This document shows, one piece after another, positions 32,659-41,298 of a stretch of 64,000 nucleotides of DNA. The notes below the pieces were generated by a model, which was not told where the DNA came from, did no database searches, and was given only the letters and a program-made list of their open reading frames with translations. Source of the stretch: Buttiauxella noackiae ATCC 51607 (GTDB lineage: Bacteria; Pseudomonadota; Gammaproteobacteria; Enterobacterales; Enterobacteriaceae); assembly GCF_001654865.1 (NCBI RefSeq), contig NZ_LXEO01000008.1:124001-188000 (forward strand), read 5' to 3'. The translations under genes were made by a program, and so were the position numbers. Position 1 is the first letter of the stretch. The number at the start of each line of letters is the position of its first letter.

Positions 32659-32710
32659 AATATAGCGTAAACATTATGGTTTACGCACCTTTGAGTTTCT
32701 TTTTGTTACT

Positions 32711-34468
32711 TTATTTCCAGAACGCAACCTTTGCGCGTTGCAATTTTTCATATGCGTTCAATAGCGCCTGATGTGCAGGGAAGGCTTTCAAATCGCTATC
32801 TACAGCTTGTAGCCCATAGAATGCAGCTTCTCCACTCAGGGCTGCACTTGCGGCTTCAACCGTTTCTGCGCCGTACATGCGTACGAAGGCATTCAGGTAT
32901 TGCAATGGCTGGCGGTCTTCTTCCATTGCCAGCAGCAGTAACGTTTGCAGGCAACGGTAATAGTTAGCACGCTCGGCGCTGAAAATAGACGCATTGAACT
33001 CCATCGTCCATTCAGTCCAGATCAGCGCCTGCTCGGTATCACCGCCAGCCAGAGCCAGCATGGCTTTCAATTCACCAATACGCAGCGTGTACCAACCGTT
33101 ATCTTTACCTGTGGCAAGACCCAGCAATTCACGTACACGAGTGAAGTCATCGTGGCCTTCTTCATCTAACTGAGAAATCAGGTCCAGATAATCTTGCTTC
33201 TCCCACTCGCTACCTGGCAGAGCCAGAATTGTATCGCGCAGGTGATAGCCCATATTGTTGTTTGCGAGTAGCAGGTCTTCCGCCGGATAAATATCGGACA
33301 TGCCTGGAACGATGATGCGGCAAGCGTAAACATCCAGATGCTGGTAGTCAGCGATGTAGACTTCCTGGTCTTCTGCATCAAAGATTGCCATCAACGTGGC
33401 GAACTCTTCTTCTGTTGTGCCGGAGAAGCTCCAGTCAACAAATGGATAGTCAGCATCTTGCTTGAACATATCCCAGGAGATCAGGCCGCTGGAGTCGATA
33501 AAGTGAGTTTCGAGATTGGCATGCTCTGCCACTTCTTCGTCGTCAAAAGTTGGTGGAGTGAAGACATCCAGATCTTTCAGGCCACGGCCTTGCAGTAGTT
33601 CTGTCACGGTACGTTCCAGCGCAACGCCAAAATCAGGGTGCGCACCAAACGAAGCGAAGCAGGTGCCATTTGCCGGGTTGAACAACACCACGCAGATAAC
33701 CGGATATTTACCGCCTAATGAACCGTCATACGCGAAGATTGGGAAACCTTCAGCTTCAAGCGTTGCAATTGACTCAACCACGCCCGGATACCGAGCCAGC
33801 ACTTCCTGTGGGATTTCTGGCAGGCTGATGCTTTCTGCGATAATGCGATTTTTAATGTGACGTTCGAAGACTTCTGAGAGCGCTTGTACGCGAGCTTCGT
33901 TCGCGGTGTTCCCTGCGGACATCCCATTTGAAACGTACAGATTGCCGATGATGTTCATCGGGATATATACGGTTTCTTGATCGGACTGGCGGGTGAATGG
34001 CAGCGCACAGATACCGCGTTCTTCATTACCTGATTGCAGGTCGATAAGCATACCTGCGGTGACTTCGTTTTCAGGGTCGTAAAACGCGCGCAGACGTGAG
34101 TCCAGAATGCCTTCCGGCAATTGCTCATCTTCTGGGATTGGGAACCATTTCTCGTTTGGATAATGCACAAACGGGCCATTAGCGATGGTTTTGCCCAACC
34201 AGAAATCAGCAAAGAAATAGTTGGTCGACAGACGTTCGAAATATTCACCCAGCGCTGAAGCTAAAGCGGCTTTTTTAGTTGCGCCTTTACCATTGGTAAA
34301 GCACAGCGCGCTGTCTTTATCACGGATATGTACGGACCAGACGTTCGGTACAGGGTTTAACCAGGAGGCTTCTTCTATATTAAAGCCAAGATCGGCGAGT
34401 TTGGTCTGAAAGCGAGCGATGGAATCTTCCAGAGCGGCATCTTTGCCAGGAATAAAGGTTTGAGTCAT
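32711..34468 (-). CDS. ycaO: Ribosomal protein S12 methylthiotransferase accessory factor YcaO
   Basis: YcaO is the founding member of the YcaO superfamily of ATP-dependent backbone-activating enzymes. In E. coli it helps RimO methylthiolate Asp88 of ribosomal protein S12. The 585-residue product is one residue shorter than the E. coli protein. The YcaO core (about 60-380) holds the ATP and metal-binding acidic segments such as LGEYFERL, AGNTANEARVQALSEVFERH and FGVALERTVTELLQGRG. The C-terminal third is helical, TPR-like. No peptide-precursor genes or thiazole/oxazole dehydrogenases lie nearby, arguing against a RiPP role. Its position next to focA-pflB is conserved in enterobacteria. Confidence 0.95.
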   Translation of the reverse strand: MTQTFIPGKDAALEDSIARFQTKLADLGFNIEEASWLNPVPNVWSVHIRDKDSALCFTNGKGATKKAALASALGEYFERLSTNYFFADFWLGKTIANGPFVHYPNEKWFPIPEDEQLPEGILDSRLRAFYDPENEVTAGMLIDLQSGNEERGICALPFTRQSDQETVYIPMNIIGNLYVSNGMSAGNTANEARVQALSEVFERHIKNRIIAESISLPEIPQEVLARYPGVVESIATLEAEGFPIFAYDGSLGGKYPVICVVLFNPANGTCFASFGAHPDFGVALERTVTELLQGRGLKDLDVFTPPTFDDEEVAEHANLETHFIDSSGLISWDMFKQDADYPFVDWSFSGTTEEEFATLMAIFDAEDQEVYIADYQHLDVYACRIIVPGMSDIYPAEDLLLANNNMGYHLRDTILALPGSEWEKQDYLDLISQLDEEGHDDFTRVRELLGLATGKDNGWYTLRIGELKAMLALAGGDTEQALIWTEWTMEFNASIFSAERANYYRCLQTLLLLAMEEDRQPLQYLNAFVRMYGAETVEAASAALSGEAAFYGLQAVDSDLKAFPAHQALLNAYEKLQRAKVAFWK

Positions 34469-34521
34469 GAGGTTTCACTTTTGTCGTACGCAAAGCGCGC
34501 AATGATACGGGTTTTAGCAGA

Positions 34522-34596
34522 CTGACGCCATCGTCAGCAGCACGCAGGCGGCCTTAGCATAACAGTCTATGCTTACTGTCAGTAACCTACTGTTAT
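34522..34596. promoter_or_regulatory. Divergent ycaO/ycaP control region with nested palindromes
   Basis: Three symmetric elements lie in the 138-base gap: CTGACG-CCAT-CGTCAG (34522-34537), the 13-base palindrome TTACTG-T-CAGTAA (34573-34585), and outer arms ATAACAGT (34559-34566) and ACTGTTAT (34589-34596). The last two sit just before the ycaP start and could be an operator. The regulator is unknown. Confidence 0.35.
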
Positions 34597-34606
34597 GGCG
34601 GTATAA

Positions 34607-35299
34607 ATGAAGACCTTTGATCTCCAGCGGATGGCGCTAGACAAAGTCCCTTTAGATTTTCTGTGGGAAGTGGCTTTTCGTAGCCTTTACACCTTTGTAC
34701 TCGTGTTCTTGTTTTTAAAGATAACCGGGCGGCGTGGCGTAAGGCAGATGTCGTTGTTTGAAGTGTTGATAATTCTGACTCTTGGCTCAGCGGCAGGTGA
34801 TGTGGCGTTTTATGACGATGTGCCGATGCTGCCTGTCTTCGTCGTATTTATGACGCTCGCTTGCTTATATCGTTTGGCGATGTGGTTGATGAGCCACAGT
34901 GAAAAACTCGAAAATCTGATGGAAGGAAAACCTGCGGTAATAATAGAAGAAGGTGAGTTTGCCTGGGAAAAAATGCAGGCTCAAAACATGACCGAATTTG
35001 AGTTCTTCATGGAACTACGCCTGCATGGTGTAGAACATTTGGGGCAGGTTCGGCTGGCAATATTAGAAACCAACGGGCAGATTAGCGTCTATTACTTCCC
35101 CGATGATTTGGTCAGGCCGGGTTTATCTATATTGCCTGAGTATTGTAGCGAGCGTTTCGAGGTGGTTCCGCAGGATGGGGATTACGCCTGCATTCGATGT
35201 AGTGAAGTGCTGACGTTAAACGCGGGAACAAAAATTATTTGTCCACGCTGTAAACATCATCAATGGGTCAAAGCCAGCACGGCAACACGAGTCACCTGA
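34607..35299 (+). CDS. ycaP: DUF421 (YetF-like) membrane protein YcaP
   Basis: YcaP is a 230-residue inner-membrane protein of the DUF421/YetF family. Three hydrophobic segments fill the N-terminal 100 residues (around 24-42, 50-70 and 74-92), then the cytoplasmic YetF-type domain with the family motif EFFMELRLHGVEHLGQVRLAILE shortened to its key residues F-MELR and GQV-AILE. The C-terminus carries a likely zinc ribbon, CIRCSEVL and CPRCKHHQ. The function is unknown; Bacillus relatives act in sporulation and envelope physiology. It is divergent from ycaO and precedes serC by 160 bases. Recognition is by length, context and sequence. Confidence 0.9.
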   Translation: MKTFDLQRMALDKVPLDFLWEVAFRSLYTFVLVFLFLKITGRRGVRQMSLFEVLIILTLGSAAGDVAFYDDVPMLPVFVVFMTLACLYRLAMWLMSHSEKLENLMEGKPAVIIEEGEFAWEKMQAQNMTEFEFFMELRLHGVEHLGQVRLAILETNGQISVYYFPDDLVRPGLSILPEYCSERFEVVPQDGDYACIRCSEVLTLNAGTKIICPRCKHHQWVKASTATRVT

Positions 35300-35345
35300 C
35301 GGGTGGTTATCGGGTGTTTAATTCAGCGACTGGTTGATTATGTTG

Positions 35346-35415
35346 TGTGATTTTGCGCACATTACCAAGCCATGTCTGATTAACCGTTGCAGCCTCTGCA
35401 TCTGAGTGATAAAAC
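35346..35415 (+). promoter_or_regulatory. serC-aroA promoter region with CRP site
   Basis: TGTGA-TTTTGC-GCACA at 35346-35361 matches the CRP consensus at 9 of 10 bases. A candidate promoter lies downstream: TTGCAG (35387-35392), 17 bases, TAAAAC (35410-35415), with start near 35422, placing the CRP site near -68. cAMP-CRP and Lrp control of serC-aroA is described in E. coli, so the match is credible. Confidence 0.6.
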
Positions 35416-35459
35416 CGATAGCGTGATAAAACTTATTGCTCTAAGCGTGGTGAGGGGAA

Positions 35460-36545
35460 ATGGCTCAGGTATACAATTTTAGTTCCGGCCCGGCAATGCT
35501 GCCGGCTGAAGTGCTTCGTCGTGCGCAACTTGAACTTTGCGACTGGCAAGGTTTAGGCACCTCCGTAATGGAGATTAGCCACCGTGGTAAAGAGTTTATT
35601 GAGGTCGCTGAAGAAGCTGAAAAAGATTTTCGTGATCTGCTGCAAATCCCCTCAAACTACAAAGTATTGTTCTGTCACGGCGGTGGTCGCGGCCAATTTG
35701 CTGGTGTACCGTTAAACCTGCTGGGCGACAAAACTACCGCTGATTATGTTGATGGTGGTTACTGGGCGAGCAGCGCAGTAAAAGAAGCGCATAAATACTG
35801 CACTCCGAATGTTATTGATGCCAAAGTCACCATCGATGGCCTGCGTGCCATCAAACCGATGAGCGAGTGGCAGGTTTCTGAAAATAGTGCCTACTTGCAT
35901 TACTGCCCGAACGAAACTATTGACGGTATCGCGACTCATGAAACGCCAGATTTCGGTGATAAAGTTGTGGTTGCTGACTACTCATCCTCTATTTTGTCGC
36001 ACCCGATGGATATCAGCCGGTTTGGTGTTGTTTACGCTGGTGCGCAGAAAAACATCGGCCCTGCGGGTTTGACGTTGGTTATTGTGCGTGAAGATTTGCT
36101 CGGCAAGGCGCATAAAGCGTGCCCGTCAATTCTTGACTACACCGTGCTTAACGAAAATGACTCCATGTTTAACACCCCGCCAACGTTCGCATGGTACCTT
36201 TCCGGCCTGGTCTTCAAATGGCTGAAAGAGCAGGGCGGCGTTGAAGTAATGGACAAAATCAACAAAGCAAAAGCTGAGTTGTTATATGGTGTTATTGATA
36301 AAAGCGACTTCTACCGTAACGATGTGGCTGCGGCTAACCGTTCACGTATGAATGTGCCGTTCCAGTTAGCTGACAGTGCCCTTGATAAAGTGTTCCTGGA
36401 AGAGTCGTTTGCCGCAGGTCTGCATGCACTGAAGGGCCACCGCGTAGTGGGTGGAATGCGCGCATCCATCTACAATGCGATGCCGCTTGAAGGTGTACAA
36501 GCGTTAACCAACTTTATGGTCGACTTCGAACGTCGCCACGGTTAA
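35460..36545 (+). CDS. serC: Phosphoserine/phosphohydroxythreonine aminotransferase
   Basis: SerC is a PLP enzyme that transaminates 3-phosphohydroxypyruvate to phosphoserine and also serves pyridoxal phosphate synthesis. The 361-residue protein is one residue shorter than E. coli SerC (VVVADYSS where E. coli has an extra Ala). The PLP lysine lies in [11 protein letters not shown] (about residue 197), and [12 protein letters not shown] forms the phosphate-binding loop. The start at 35460 follows GAGGGG closely. It forms the mixed-function operon serC-aroA, linking serine and chorismate supply, with an internal hairpin-T tract before aroA. Confidence 0.97.
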   Translation: MAQVYNFSSGPAMLPAEVLRRAQLELCDWQGLGTSVMEISHRGKEFIEVAEEAEKDFRDLLQIPSNYKVLFCHGGGRGQFAGVPLNLLGDKTTADYVDGGYWASSAVKEAHKYCTPNVIDAKVTIDGLRAIKPMSEWQVSENSAYLHYCPNETIDGIATHETPDFGDKVVVADYSSSILSHPMDISRFGVVYAGAQKNIGPAGLTLVIVREDLLGKAHKACPSILDYTVLNENDSMFNTPPTFAWYLSGLVFKWLKEQGGVEVMDKINKAKAELLYGVIDKSDFYRNDVAAANRSRMNVPFQLADSALDKVFLEESFAAGLHALKGHRVVGGMRASIYNAMPLEGVQALTNFMVDFERRHG

Positions 36546-36565
36546 TCGCTGTTCGTTGTTATTCT

Positions 36566-36592
36566 CCCCGCGACCTGTTTCGCGGGGTTTTT
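36566..36592 (+). terminator. Intra-operon terminator/attenuator between serC and aroA
   Basis: CCCCGCG (36566-36572) and CGCGGGG (36581-36587) flank an 8-base loop and are followed by TTTTT. It is a full intrinsic terminator by form yet sits inside a known operon, 30 bases before aroA, so it probably lowers aroA transcription relative to serC. Confidence 0.8.
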
Positions 36593-36621
36593 ATTCTGTT
36601 TGAGTTGAGAGTATTTTCCCC

Positions 36622-37908
36622 ATGCTGGAATCCCTGACGTTACAACCCATCGCCCTTGTCGACGGCACGATTAATCTTCCTGGTTCAAAAAGTGTCTCTA
36701 ACAGAGCTCTTTTGCTGGCTGCGCTGGCTAATGGCACCACCGAACTGACTAATTTGCTGGATAGCGACGATGTGCGTCATATGCTTAACGCGCTGAAAGC
36801 ACTTGGCGTGAGCTATACGCTCTCTACTGACCGCACACGTTGCGAAGTGACTGGTATGGGTGGCCCACTGCAAGCGTCAGGCGAGCTGGAATTGTTCTTA
36901 GGGAATGCGGGTACGGCGATGCGCCCACTGGCAGCTGCACTGTGTCTGGGCAGCAACAATATCGTGTTGACGGGCGAACCGCGCATGAAAGAACGCCCAA
37001 TTGGCCATCTGGTTGATGCATTACGCCAGGGTGGCGCTCAGATCGAATATCTGGAGCAGGAAAATTACCCACCGCTACGTTTGCGTGGTGGCTTTAGCGG
37101 CGGCCAGGTTTCGGTTGATGGTAGTGTTTCCAGCCAGTTTCTGACGGCGCTTTTAATGACTGCGCCACTGGCGGCAAATGACACCGAAATCACTATAAAA
37201 GGTGAGCTGGTATCAAAGCCGTATATCGATATTACCTTACACCTGATGAAAACATTTGGCGTTGACGTCGAAAATCGTGATTACCGCAGCTTTGTTATTC
37301 GTGGCGGCCAGCAGTACACCTCACCGGGTGCTTATCTGGTAGAAGGCGATGCATCTTCCGCTTCTTACTTCCTGGCAGCTGGTGCAATCAAAGGCGGCAC
37401 GGTAAAAGTCACGGGTATTGGTCGCAACAGCGTACAAGGCGATATCCGCTTTGCTGATGTGCTGGAAAAAATGGGTGCAAAAATTACCTGGGGCGATGAT
37501 TTCATCTCTTGCGAACGCGGGGAACTTAACGCCATTGATATGGATATGAACCATATTCCGGATGCTGCGATGACCATTGCGACAGCGGCCTTGTTCGCTA
37601 AAGGCACCACGACACTGCGCAATATCTATAACTGGCGTGTGAAAGAGACTGACCGCCTGAGCGCGATGGCAACAGAATTACGTAAAGTTGGAGCCGTGGT
37701 GGAAGAGGGGGAAGATTACATTTCCGTGACTCCGCCAGCTCAGCTACAGGTTGCTGAAATCGGCACCTATAACGACCACCGTATGGCGATGTGTTTTTCG
37801 CTAGTGGCGTTGTCCGACACACCTGTAACTATCCTTGACCCTAAATGTACCGCGAAAACTTTCCCGGACTATTTCGAGCAGTTAGCACGTATTAGCACCC
37901 CGGCTTAA
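36622..37908 (+). CDS. aroA: 3-phosphoshikimate 1-carboxyvinyltransferase (EPSP synthase)
   Basis: AroA joins shikimate 3-phosphate and phosphoenolpyruvate to give EPSP, the sixth shikimate pathway step and the glyphosate target. The 428-residue product has the two-domain inside-out barrel family motifs: [17 protein letters not shown] (about 21-37), [11 protein letters not shown] around residue 96, [14 protein letters not shown], and C-terminal [11 protein letters not shown]. Gly96 and Ala/Thr97 positions of the glyphosate site look like the sensitive class I type (NAGTAMRP). It is second in serC-aroA. In E. coli the protease-like gene ycaL follows; here a hairpin and cmk follow. Confidence 0.97.
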   Translation: MLESLTLQPIALVDGTINLPGSKSVSNRALLLAALANGTTELTNLLDSDDVRHMLNALKALGVSYTLSTDRTRCEVTGMGGPLQASGELELFLGNAGTAMRPLAAALCLGSNNIVLTGEPRMKERPIGHLVDALRQGGAQIEYLEQENYPPLRLRGGFSGGQVSVDGSVSSQFLTALLMTAPLAANDTEITIKGELVSKPYIDITLHLMKTFGVDVENRDYRSFVIRGGQQYTSPGAYLVEGDASSASYFLAAGAIKGGTVKVTGIGRNSVQGDIRFADVLEKMGAKITWGDDFISCERGELNAIDMDMNHIPDAAMTIATAALFAKGTTTLRNIYNWRVKETDRLSAMATELRKVGAVVEEGEDYISVTPPAQLQVAEIGTYNDHRMAMCFSLVALSDTPVTILDPKCTAKTFPDYFEQLARISTPA

Positions 37909-37919
37909 TAGATGAATAT

Positions 37920-37949
37920 CAGCTCCGACCACACAATGTGGCGGAGCTG
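37920..37949 (+). terminator. Stable hairpin after aroA
   Basis: CAGCTCCG (37920-37927) pairs with CGGAGCTG (37942-37949), and inside it CCACA (37929-37933) pairs with TGTGG (37937-37941), leaving one unpaired A. The sequence after it is ATTTCAAC, with little T, so it may be an RNA 3'-end protector more than a strong terminator. Confidence 0.6.
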
Positions 37950-38158
37950 ATTTCAACAAATTTTCCCTTCTGATATCACATCATCTGTATCTATTGCTGC
38001 TGTTTTTCCAGGCTTTTTAACGTAAGTTGCGCAATTCTTCTACACTCAGCCTCATTAACTACGATAATTGGCAGGAAAGGTAACGGTCAGTAATCTGGCG
38101 GCGTATAATATGCGGCGTTGATATTTTAGGTCCGCAATTCCAGCGAGAGGAGAGTACG

Positions 38159-38845
38159 ATGACGGCACCCGCCCCGGTAATAACGATTGATGGCCCAAGC
38201 GGCGCAGGTAAAGGTACGCTGTGTAAGGCCATGGCGGAAGCATTGCAATGGCATCTACTTGATTCTGGTGCAATTTATCGAGTTCTTGCTTTAGCGGCCC
38301 TGCATCACCAGGTTGATGTGACTTCTGAAGATGCGCTGGTTCCACTGGCTGCACATCTGGATGTGCGCTTTGTCGCGAGTAATGGCAATCTGGAAGTTAT
38401 CCTTGAGGGTGAGGATGTCAGCGCGGAGATTCGTACTCAGGATGTCGCCAATGCAGCGTCTCAAGTCGCCGCTTTTCCTCGTGTACGAGAAGCGTTATTA
38501 CGCCGCCAGCGCGCGTTCAGAGAGGCCCCTGGCCTGATTGCTGATGGCCGTGATATGGGAACCGTCGTTTTCCCTGACGCGCCGGTAAAAATCTTCCTTG
38601 ATGCCTCATCTGAAGAGCGCGCTCACAGGCGTATGCTGCAGTTGCAGGAAAAGGGCTTTAGTGTTAACTTTGAGCGCCTTTTGGCAGAAATTAAAGAACG
38701 TGATGATCGTGACCGTAACCGTGCAGTAGCACCGTTAGTGCCAGCCGCAGATGCGTTGGTGCTGGATTCAACCAGCATGTCCATTGACGAAGTCATCAAA
38801 CAAGCGCTGACCTATGCGCAGAAGATTTTAACACCAGCACAATAG
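38159..38845 (+). CDS. cmk: Cytidylate kinase
   Basis: Cmk phosphorylates CMP and dCMP to the diphosphates. The 228-residue product has a P-loop GPSGAGKG (12-19), the CMP-binding segment with [11 protein letters not shown], the [13 protein letters not shown] region and the lid arginines in [21 protein letters not shown] ribosome site precedes ATG 38159. The stop codon TAG (38843-38845) lies inside the arm of a 14-base-pair terminator-like hairpin. rpsA follows, as in E. coli, with promoters probably in and after cmk. Confidence 0.97.
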   Translation: MTAPAPVITIDGPSGAGKGTLCKAMAEALQWHLLDSGAIYRVLALAALHHQVDVTSEDALVPLAAHLDVRFVASNGNLEVILEGEDVSAEIRTQDVANAASQVAAFPRVREALLRRQRAFREAPGLIADGRDMGTVVFPDAPVKIFLDASSEERAHRRMLQLQEKGFSVNFERLLAEIKERDDRDRNRAVAPLVPAADALVLDSTSMSIDEVIKQALTYAQKILTPAQ

Positions 38846-38870
38846 TCAATATTGTGCTGGTGTCTGTTTT
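38831..38870 (+). terminator. Hairpin overlapping the cmk stop codon
   Basis: ACACCAGCACAATA (38831-38844) and TATTGTGCTGGTGT (38850-38863) form a perfect 14-base-pair stem with a 5-base loop, followed by CTGTTTT. The left arm encodes the last residues of Cmk. A ribosome reaching the stop codon would disrupt the stem, so termination may depend on translation. Confidence 0.65.
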
Positions 38871-38898
38871 GTCATATTTGTCATGATATTGCCATAAT
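38869..38898 (+). promoter_or_regulatory. Candidate rpsA promoter
   Basis: TTGTCA (38869-38874) and CATAAT (38893-38898) are 18 bases apart, directly after the cmk hairpin. The start would be near 38905, giving an rpsA leader of about 137 bases. Further promoters inside cmk are likely by analogy with E. coli. Confidence 0.4.
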
Positions 38899-38904
38899 GG
38901 TATC

Positions 38905-39041
38905 CTGACATATCGGGTAAGTTTCTTACCCCTGTAACCTAAACCCTGTCGGCATGGAGCCAATGGCGGGGTATGTGAAACAACCCCATTCGGCGGGATG
39001 CTAAATGGACGTTAAACAAAAGAACCTTGAAGATTAACAAC
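38905..39041 (+). promoter_or_regulatory. rpsA translation initiation region
   Basis: The rpsA start at 39042 has no convincing Shine-Dalgarno sequence (only GAAG 11 bases upstream). The leader contains several short hairpin-prone, GGA-containing stretches (GGCATGGAGCC, GGCGGGGTA, CGGCGGGATG). In E. coli a folded leader of this type drives very efficient initiation and mediates autogenous repression by S1. The same mechanism is inferred here. Confidence 0.5.
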
Positions 39042-40718
39042 ATGACTGAATCTTTCGCTCAACTCTTTGAAGAATCCCTGAAAACAATCGAAACCCGTCC
39101 GGGTTCCATCGTTCGTGGCGTAGTAGTTGCTATCGACAAAGATATCGTACTGGTTGACGCTGGTCTGAAATCTGAGTCTGCAATTCCTGTAGAGCAGTTC
39201 AAAAATGCTGCTGGCGAACTGGAAATCCAGGTTGGTGACGAAGTTGATGTTGCTCTGGACGCTGTTGAAGATGGCTTTGGCGAAACTCTGCTGTCCCGTG
39301 AAAAAGCTAAGCGTCACGAAGCTTGGATCACGCTGGAAAAAGCTTACGAAGAAGCTGAAACTGTGGTCGGTATCATCAACGGCAAAGTTAAGGGTGGCTT
39401 CACTGTAGAGCTGAACGGTATTCGTGCGTTCCTGCCTGGTTCACTGGTAGATGTTCGTCCGGTACGTGACACTCTGCACCTGGAAGGCAAAGAGCTTGAG
39501 TTCAAAGTCATCAAGCTGGACCAGAAGCGTAACAACGTTGTTGTTTCTCGTCGTGCAGTTATCGAATCCGAAAACAGCGCAGAACGTGATCAACTGCTGG
39601 AAAACCTGCAAGAAGGCATGGAAGTTAAAGGTATCGTTAAGAACCTCACTGACTACGGTGCATTCGTTGATCTGGGCGGCGTTGACGGCCTGCTGCACAT
39701 CACTGATATGGCATGGAAACGCGTTAAGCATCCAAGCGAAATCGTGAATGTTGGCGATGAAATTACCGTTAAAGTACTGAAGTTCGACCGTGAGCGTACT
39801 CGTGTGTCTCTGGGTCTGAAACAACTGGGCGAAGATCCATGGGTCGCAATCGCTAAGCGTTATCCAGAAGGTACCAAACTGACTGGTCGCGTGACTAACC
39901 TGACTGATTACGGCTGCTTCGTAGAAATCGAAGAAGGCGTTGAAGGTCTGGTTCACGTTTCCGAAATGGATTGGACCAACAAAAACATCCACCCATCCAA
40001 AGTTGTTAACGTTGGTGATGTAGTGGAAGTTATGGTTCTGGATATCGACGAAGAACGTCGTCGTATCTCCCTGGGTCTGAAGCAGTGCAAATCTAACCCA
40101 TGGCAGCTGTTCGCTGAAACCCACAACAAGGGCGACCGCGTTGAAGGTAAAATCAAGTCTATCACTGACTTCGGTATCTTCATCGGCCTGGACGGTGGCA
40201 TCGACGGCCTGGTTCACCTGTCTGATATCTCCTGGAACGTTGCAGGCGAAGAAGCAGTTCGTGAATATAAGAAAGGCGACGAAATCGCGGCTGTGGTTCT
40301 GCAAGTTGACGCAGAACGTGAGCGTATCTCCCTGGGTGTTAAACAACTCGCAGAAGATCCGTTCAACAACTACGTTGCACTGAACAAGAAAGGTACTATC
40401 GTTACTGGTAAAGTAACAGCAGTTGACGCGAAAGGTGCTACAGTTGAATTAGCAGATGGCGTAGAAGGCTACCTGCGTGCTTCTGAAGCTTCCCGTGACC
40501 GCGTTGAAGATGCAACTCTGGTTCTGAGCGTAGGCGACGACGTTGAAGCTAAATTCACCGGCGTTGACCGTAAAAACCGTGTTGTAAGCCTGTCTGTTCG
40601 TGCTAAGGACGAAGCTGACGAGAAAGATGCAATCGCTACTGTTAACAACAAACAGGAAGATGCACCGAACTTCTCTAACGCAATGGCTGAAGCATTCAAA
40701 GCAGCTAAAGGCGAGTAA
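39042..40718 (+). CDS. rpsA: 30S ribosomal protein S1
   Basis: S1 unfolds mRNA at the ribosome and helps initiation on leaders with weak ribosome sites. The 558-residue protein has six S1 (OB-fold) repeats of about 70-85 residues; the first two bind the ribosome via S2, the rest bind RNA. Repeat cores are visible as [34 protein letters not shown] and [18 protein letters not shown] chose ATG 39042 ([14 protein letters not shown]); the frame to 39027 is not conserved. Codon use is strongly biased. ihfB follows 90 bases on, after a GC-rich hairpin. Confidence 0.98.
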   Translation: MTESFAQLFEESLKTIETRPGSIVRGVVVAIDKDIVLVDAGLKSESAIPVEQFKNAAGELEIQVGDEVDVALDAVEDGFGETLLSREKAKRHEAWITLEKAYEEAETVVGIINGKVKGGFTVELNGIRAFLPGSLVDVRPVRDTLHLEGKELEFKVIKLDQKRNNVVVSRRAVIESENSAERDQLLENLQEGMEVKGIVKNLTDYGAFVDLGGVDGLLHITDMAWKRVKHPSEIVNVGDEITVKVLKFDRERTRVSLGLKQLGEDPWVAIAKRYPEGTKLTGRVTNLTDYGCFVEIEEGVEGLVHVSEMDWTNKNIHPSKVVNVGDVVEVMVLDIDEERRRISLGLKQCKSNPWQLFAETHNKGDRVEGKIKSITDFGIFIGLDGGIDGLVHLSDISWNVAGEEAVREYKKGDEIAAVVLQVDAERERISLGVKQLAEDPFNNYVALNKKGTIVTGKVTAVDAKGATVELADGVEGYLRASEASRDRVEDATLVLSVGDDVEAKFTGVDRKNRVVSLSVRAKDEADEKDAIATVNNKQEDAPNFSNAMAEAFKAAKGE

Positions 40719-40736
40719 TCGCCCGAGCACTAAATC

Positions 40737-40760
40737 AGGGCGGCTACGGCCGCCCTTGTT
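40737..40760 (+). terminator. rpsA hairpin/terminator
   Basis: AGGGCGGC (40737-40744) pairs with GCCGCCCT (40749-40756) with a 4-base loop, followed by TGTTCG. The stem is strong but the T tract weak, so partial read-through to ihfB is expected. Confidence 0.65.
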
Positions 40761-40808
40761 CGATTGATAGCTGTAAGTTAATTTTCCTGAAAGGAAACCG
40801 GAGGAATC

Positions 40809-41096
40809 ATGACCAAGTCAGAATTGATAGAAAGACTTGCAACTCAGCAATCTCACATCCCGGCGAAAGCTGTAGAAGATGCAGTTAAAGAGATGCTGGA
40901 GCATATGGCCTCTACTCTCGCCCAAGGTGAGCGTATAGAAATCCGGGGTTTCGGCAGTTTTTCCTTACACTATCGCGCACCTCGCACCGGACGTAACCCT
41001 AAAACTGGCGACAAAGTGGATCTGGAAGGCAAATACGTTCCACACTTTAAACCAGGTAAAGAATTACGTGACCGCGCCAACATTTACGGCAATTAA
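40809..41096 (+). CDS. ihfB: Integration host factor subunit beta
   Basis: IHF-beta pairs with IHF-alpha to bend DNA sharply in recombination, replication and sigma-54 or anaerobic promoter control. The 95-residue product is one residue (a terminal Asn) longer than the E. coli protein. It contains the helical dimerisation base and the beta-ribbon arm with RNPKTGDK, whose proline intercalates into DNA. An AGGAATC-type ribosome site precedes ATG 40809. It lies after rpsA and before a strong terminator, the conserved enterobacterial order. Confidence 0.98.
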   Translation: MTKSELIERLATQQSHIPAKAVEDAVKEMLEHMASTLAQGERIEIRGFGSFSLHYRAPRTGRNPKTGDKVDLEGKYVPHFKPGKELRDRANIYGN

Positions 41097-41118
41097 ATCT
41101 TCGGATTTGATTCTTAAG

Positions 41119-41145
41119 AGCGGCACCTTCGGGTGCCGTTTTTTT
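41119..41145 (+). terminator. ihfB terminator
   Basis: CGGCACC-TTCG-GGTGCCG (41121-41138), with the extra-stable UUCG tetraloop, is followed by seven T residues. This is a textbook intrinsic terminator. Confidence 0.93.
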
Positions 41146-41298
41146 ATGTCTGAAATTTATATTTCCGAGTCTCCTCGCAAAAATATTAAGCCCATTTTCA
41201 AATCGCATAAAATCTGTGGAAACCTTCTCGTGAAATCAATAAACCCAGGCTGACGCAAATGCCAGGATACCTCAGACTGCCTGCAACAAGGAGGCGCT

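Larger units (their letters stand above)
32305..32710 (-). other. focA upstream regulatory region
   Basis: These 406 AT-rich bases between ycaO and focA hold the FNR box with a matching -10 (32337-32378) and, at the far end, the ycaO terminator. A half FNR site (TTGATATTTAA, near 32487) and AT tracts could bind ArcA, IHF or H-NS, as reported for this promoter in E. coli, but I cannot place those sites firmly. Confidence 0.6.

Noticed and set aside
32711-34468. YcaO as part of a peptide natural product (RiPP) cluster
   Set aside because: No precursor peptide, E1-like or dehydrogenase gene is nearby; neighbours are focA and ycaP, matching the housekeeping RimO-linked YcaO of E. coli.
39441-40346. 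301-codon open frame antisense to rpsA
   Set aside because: Same cause: optimal codon use in a highly expressed ribosomal gene. The translated sequence has no recognisable family features.
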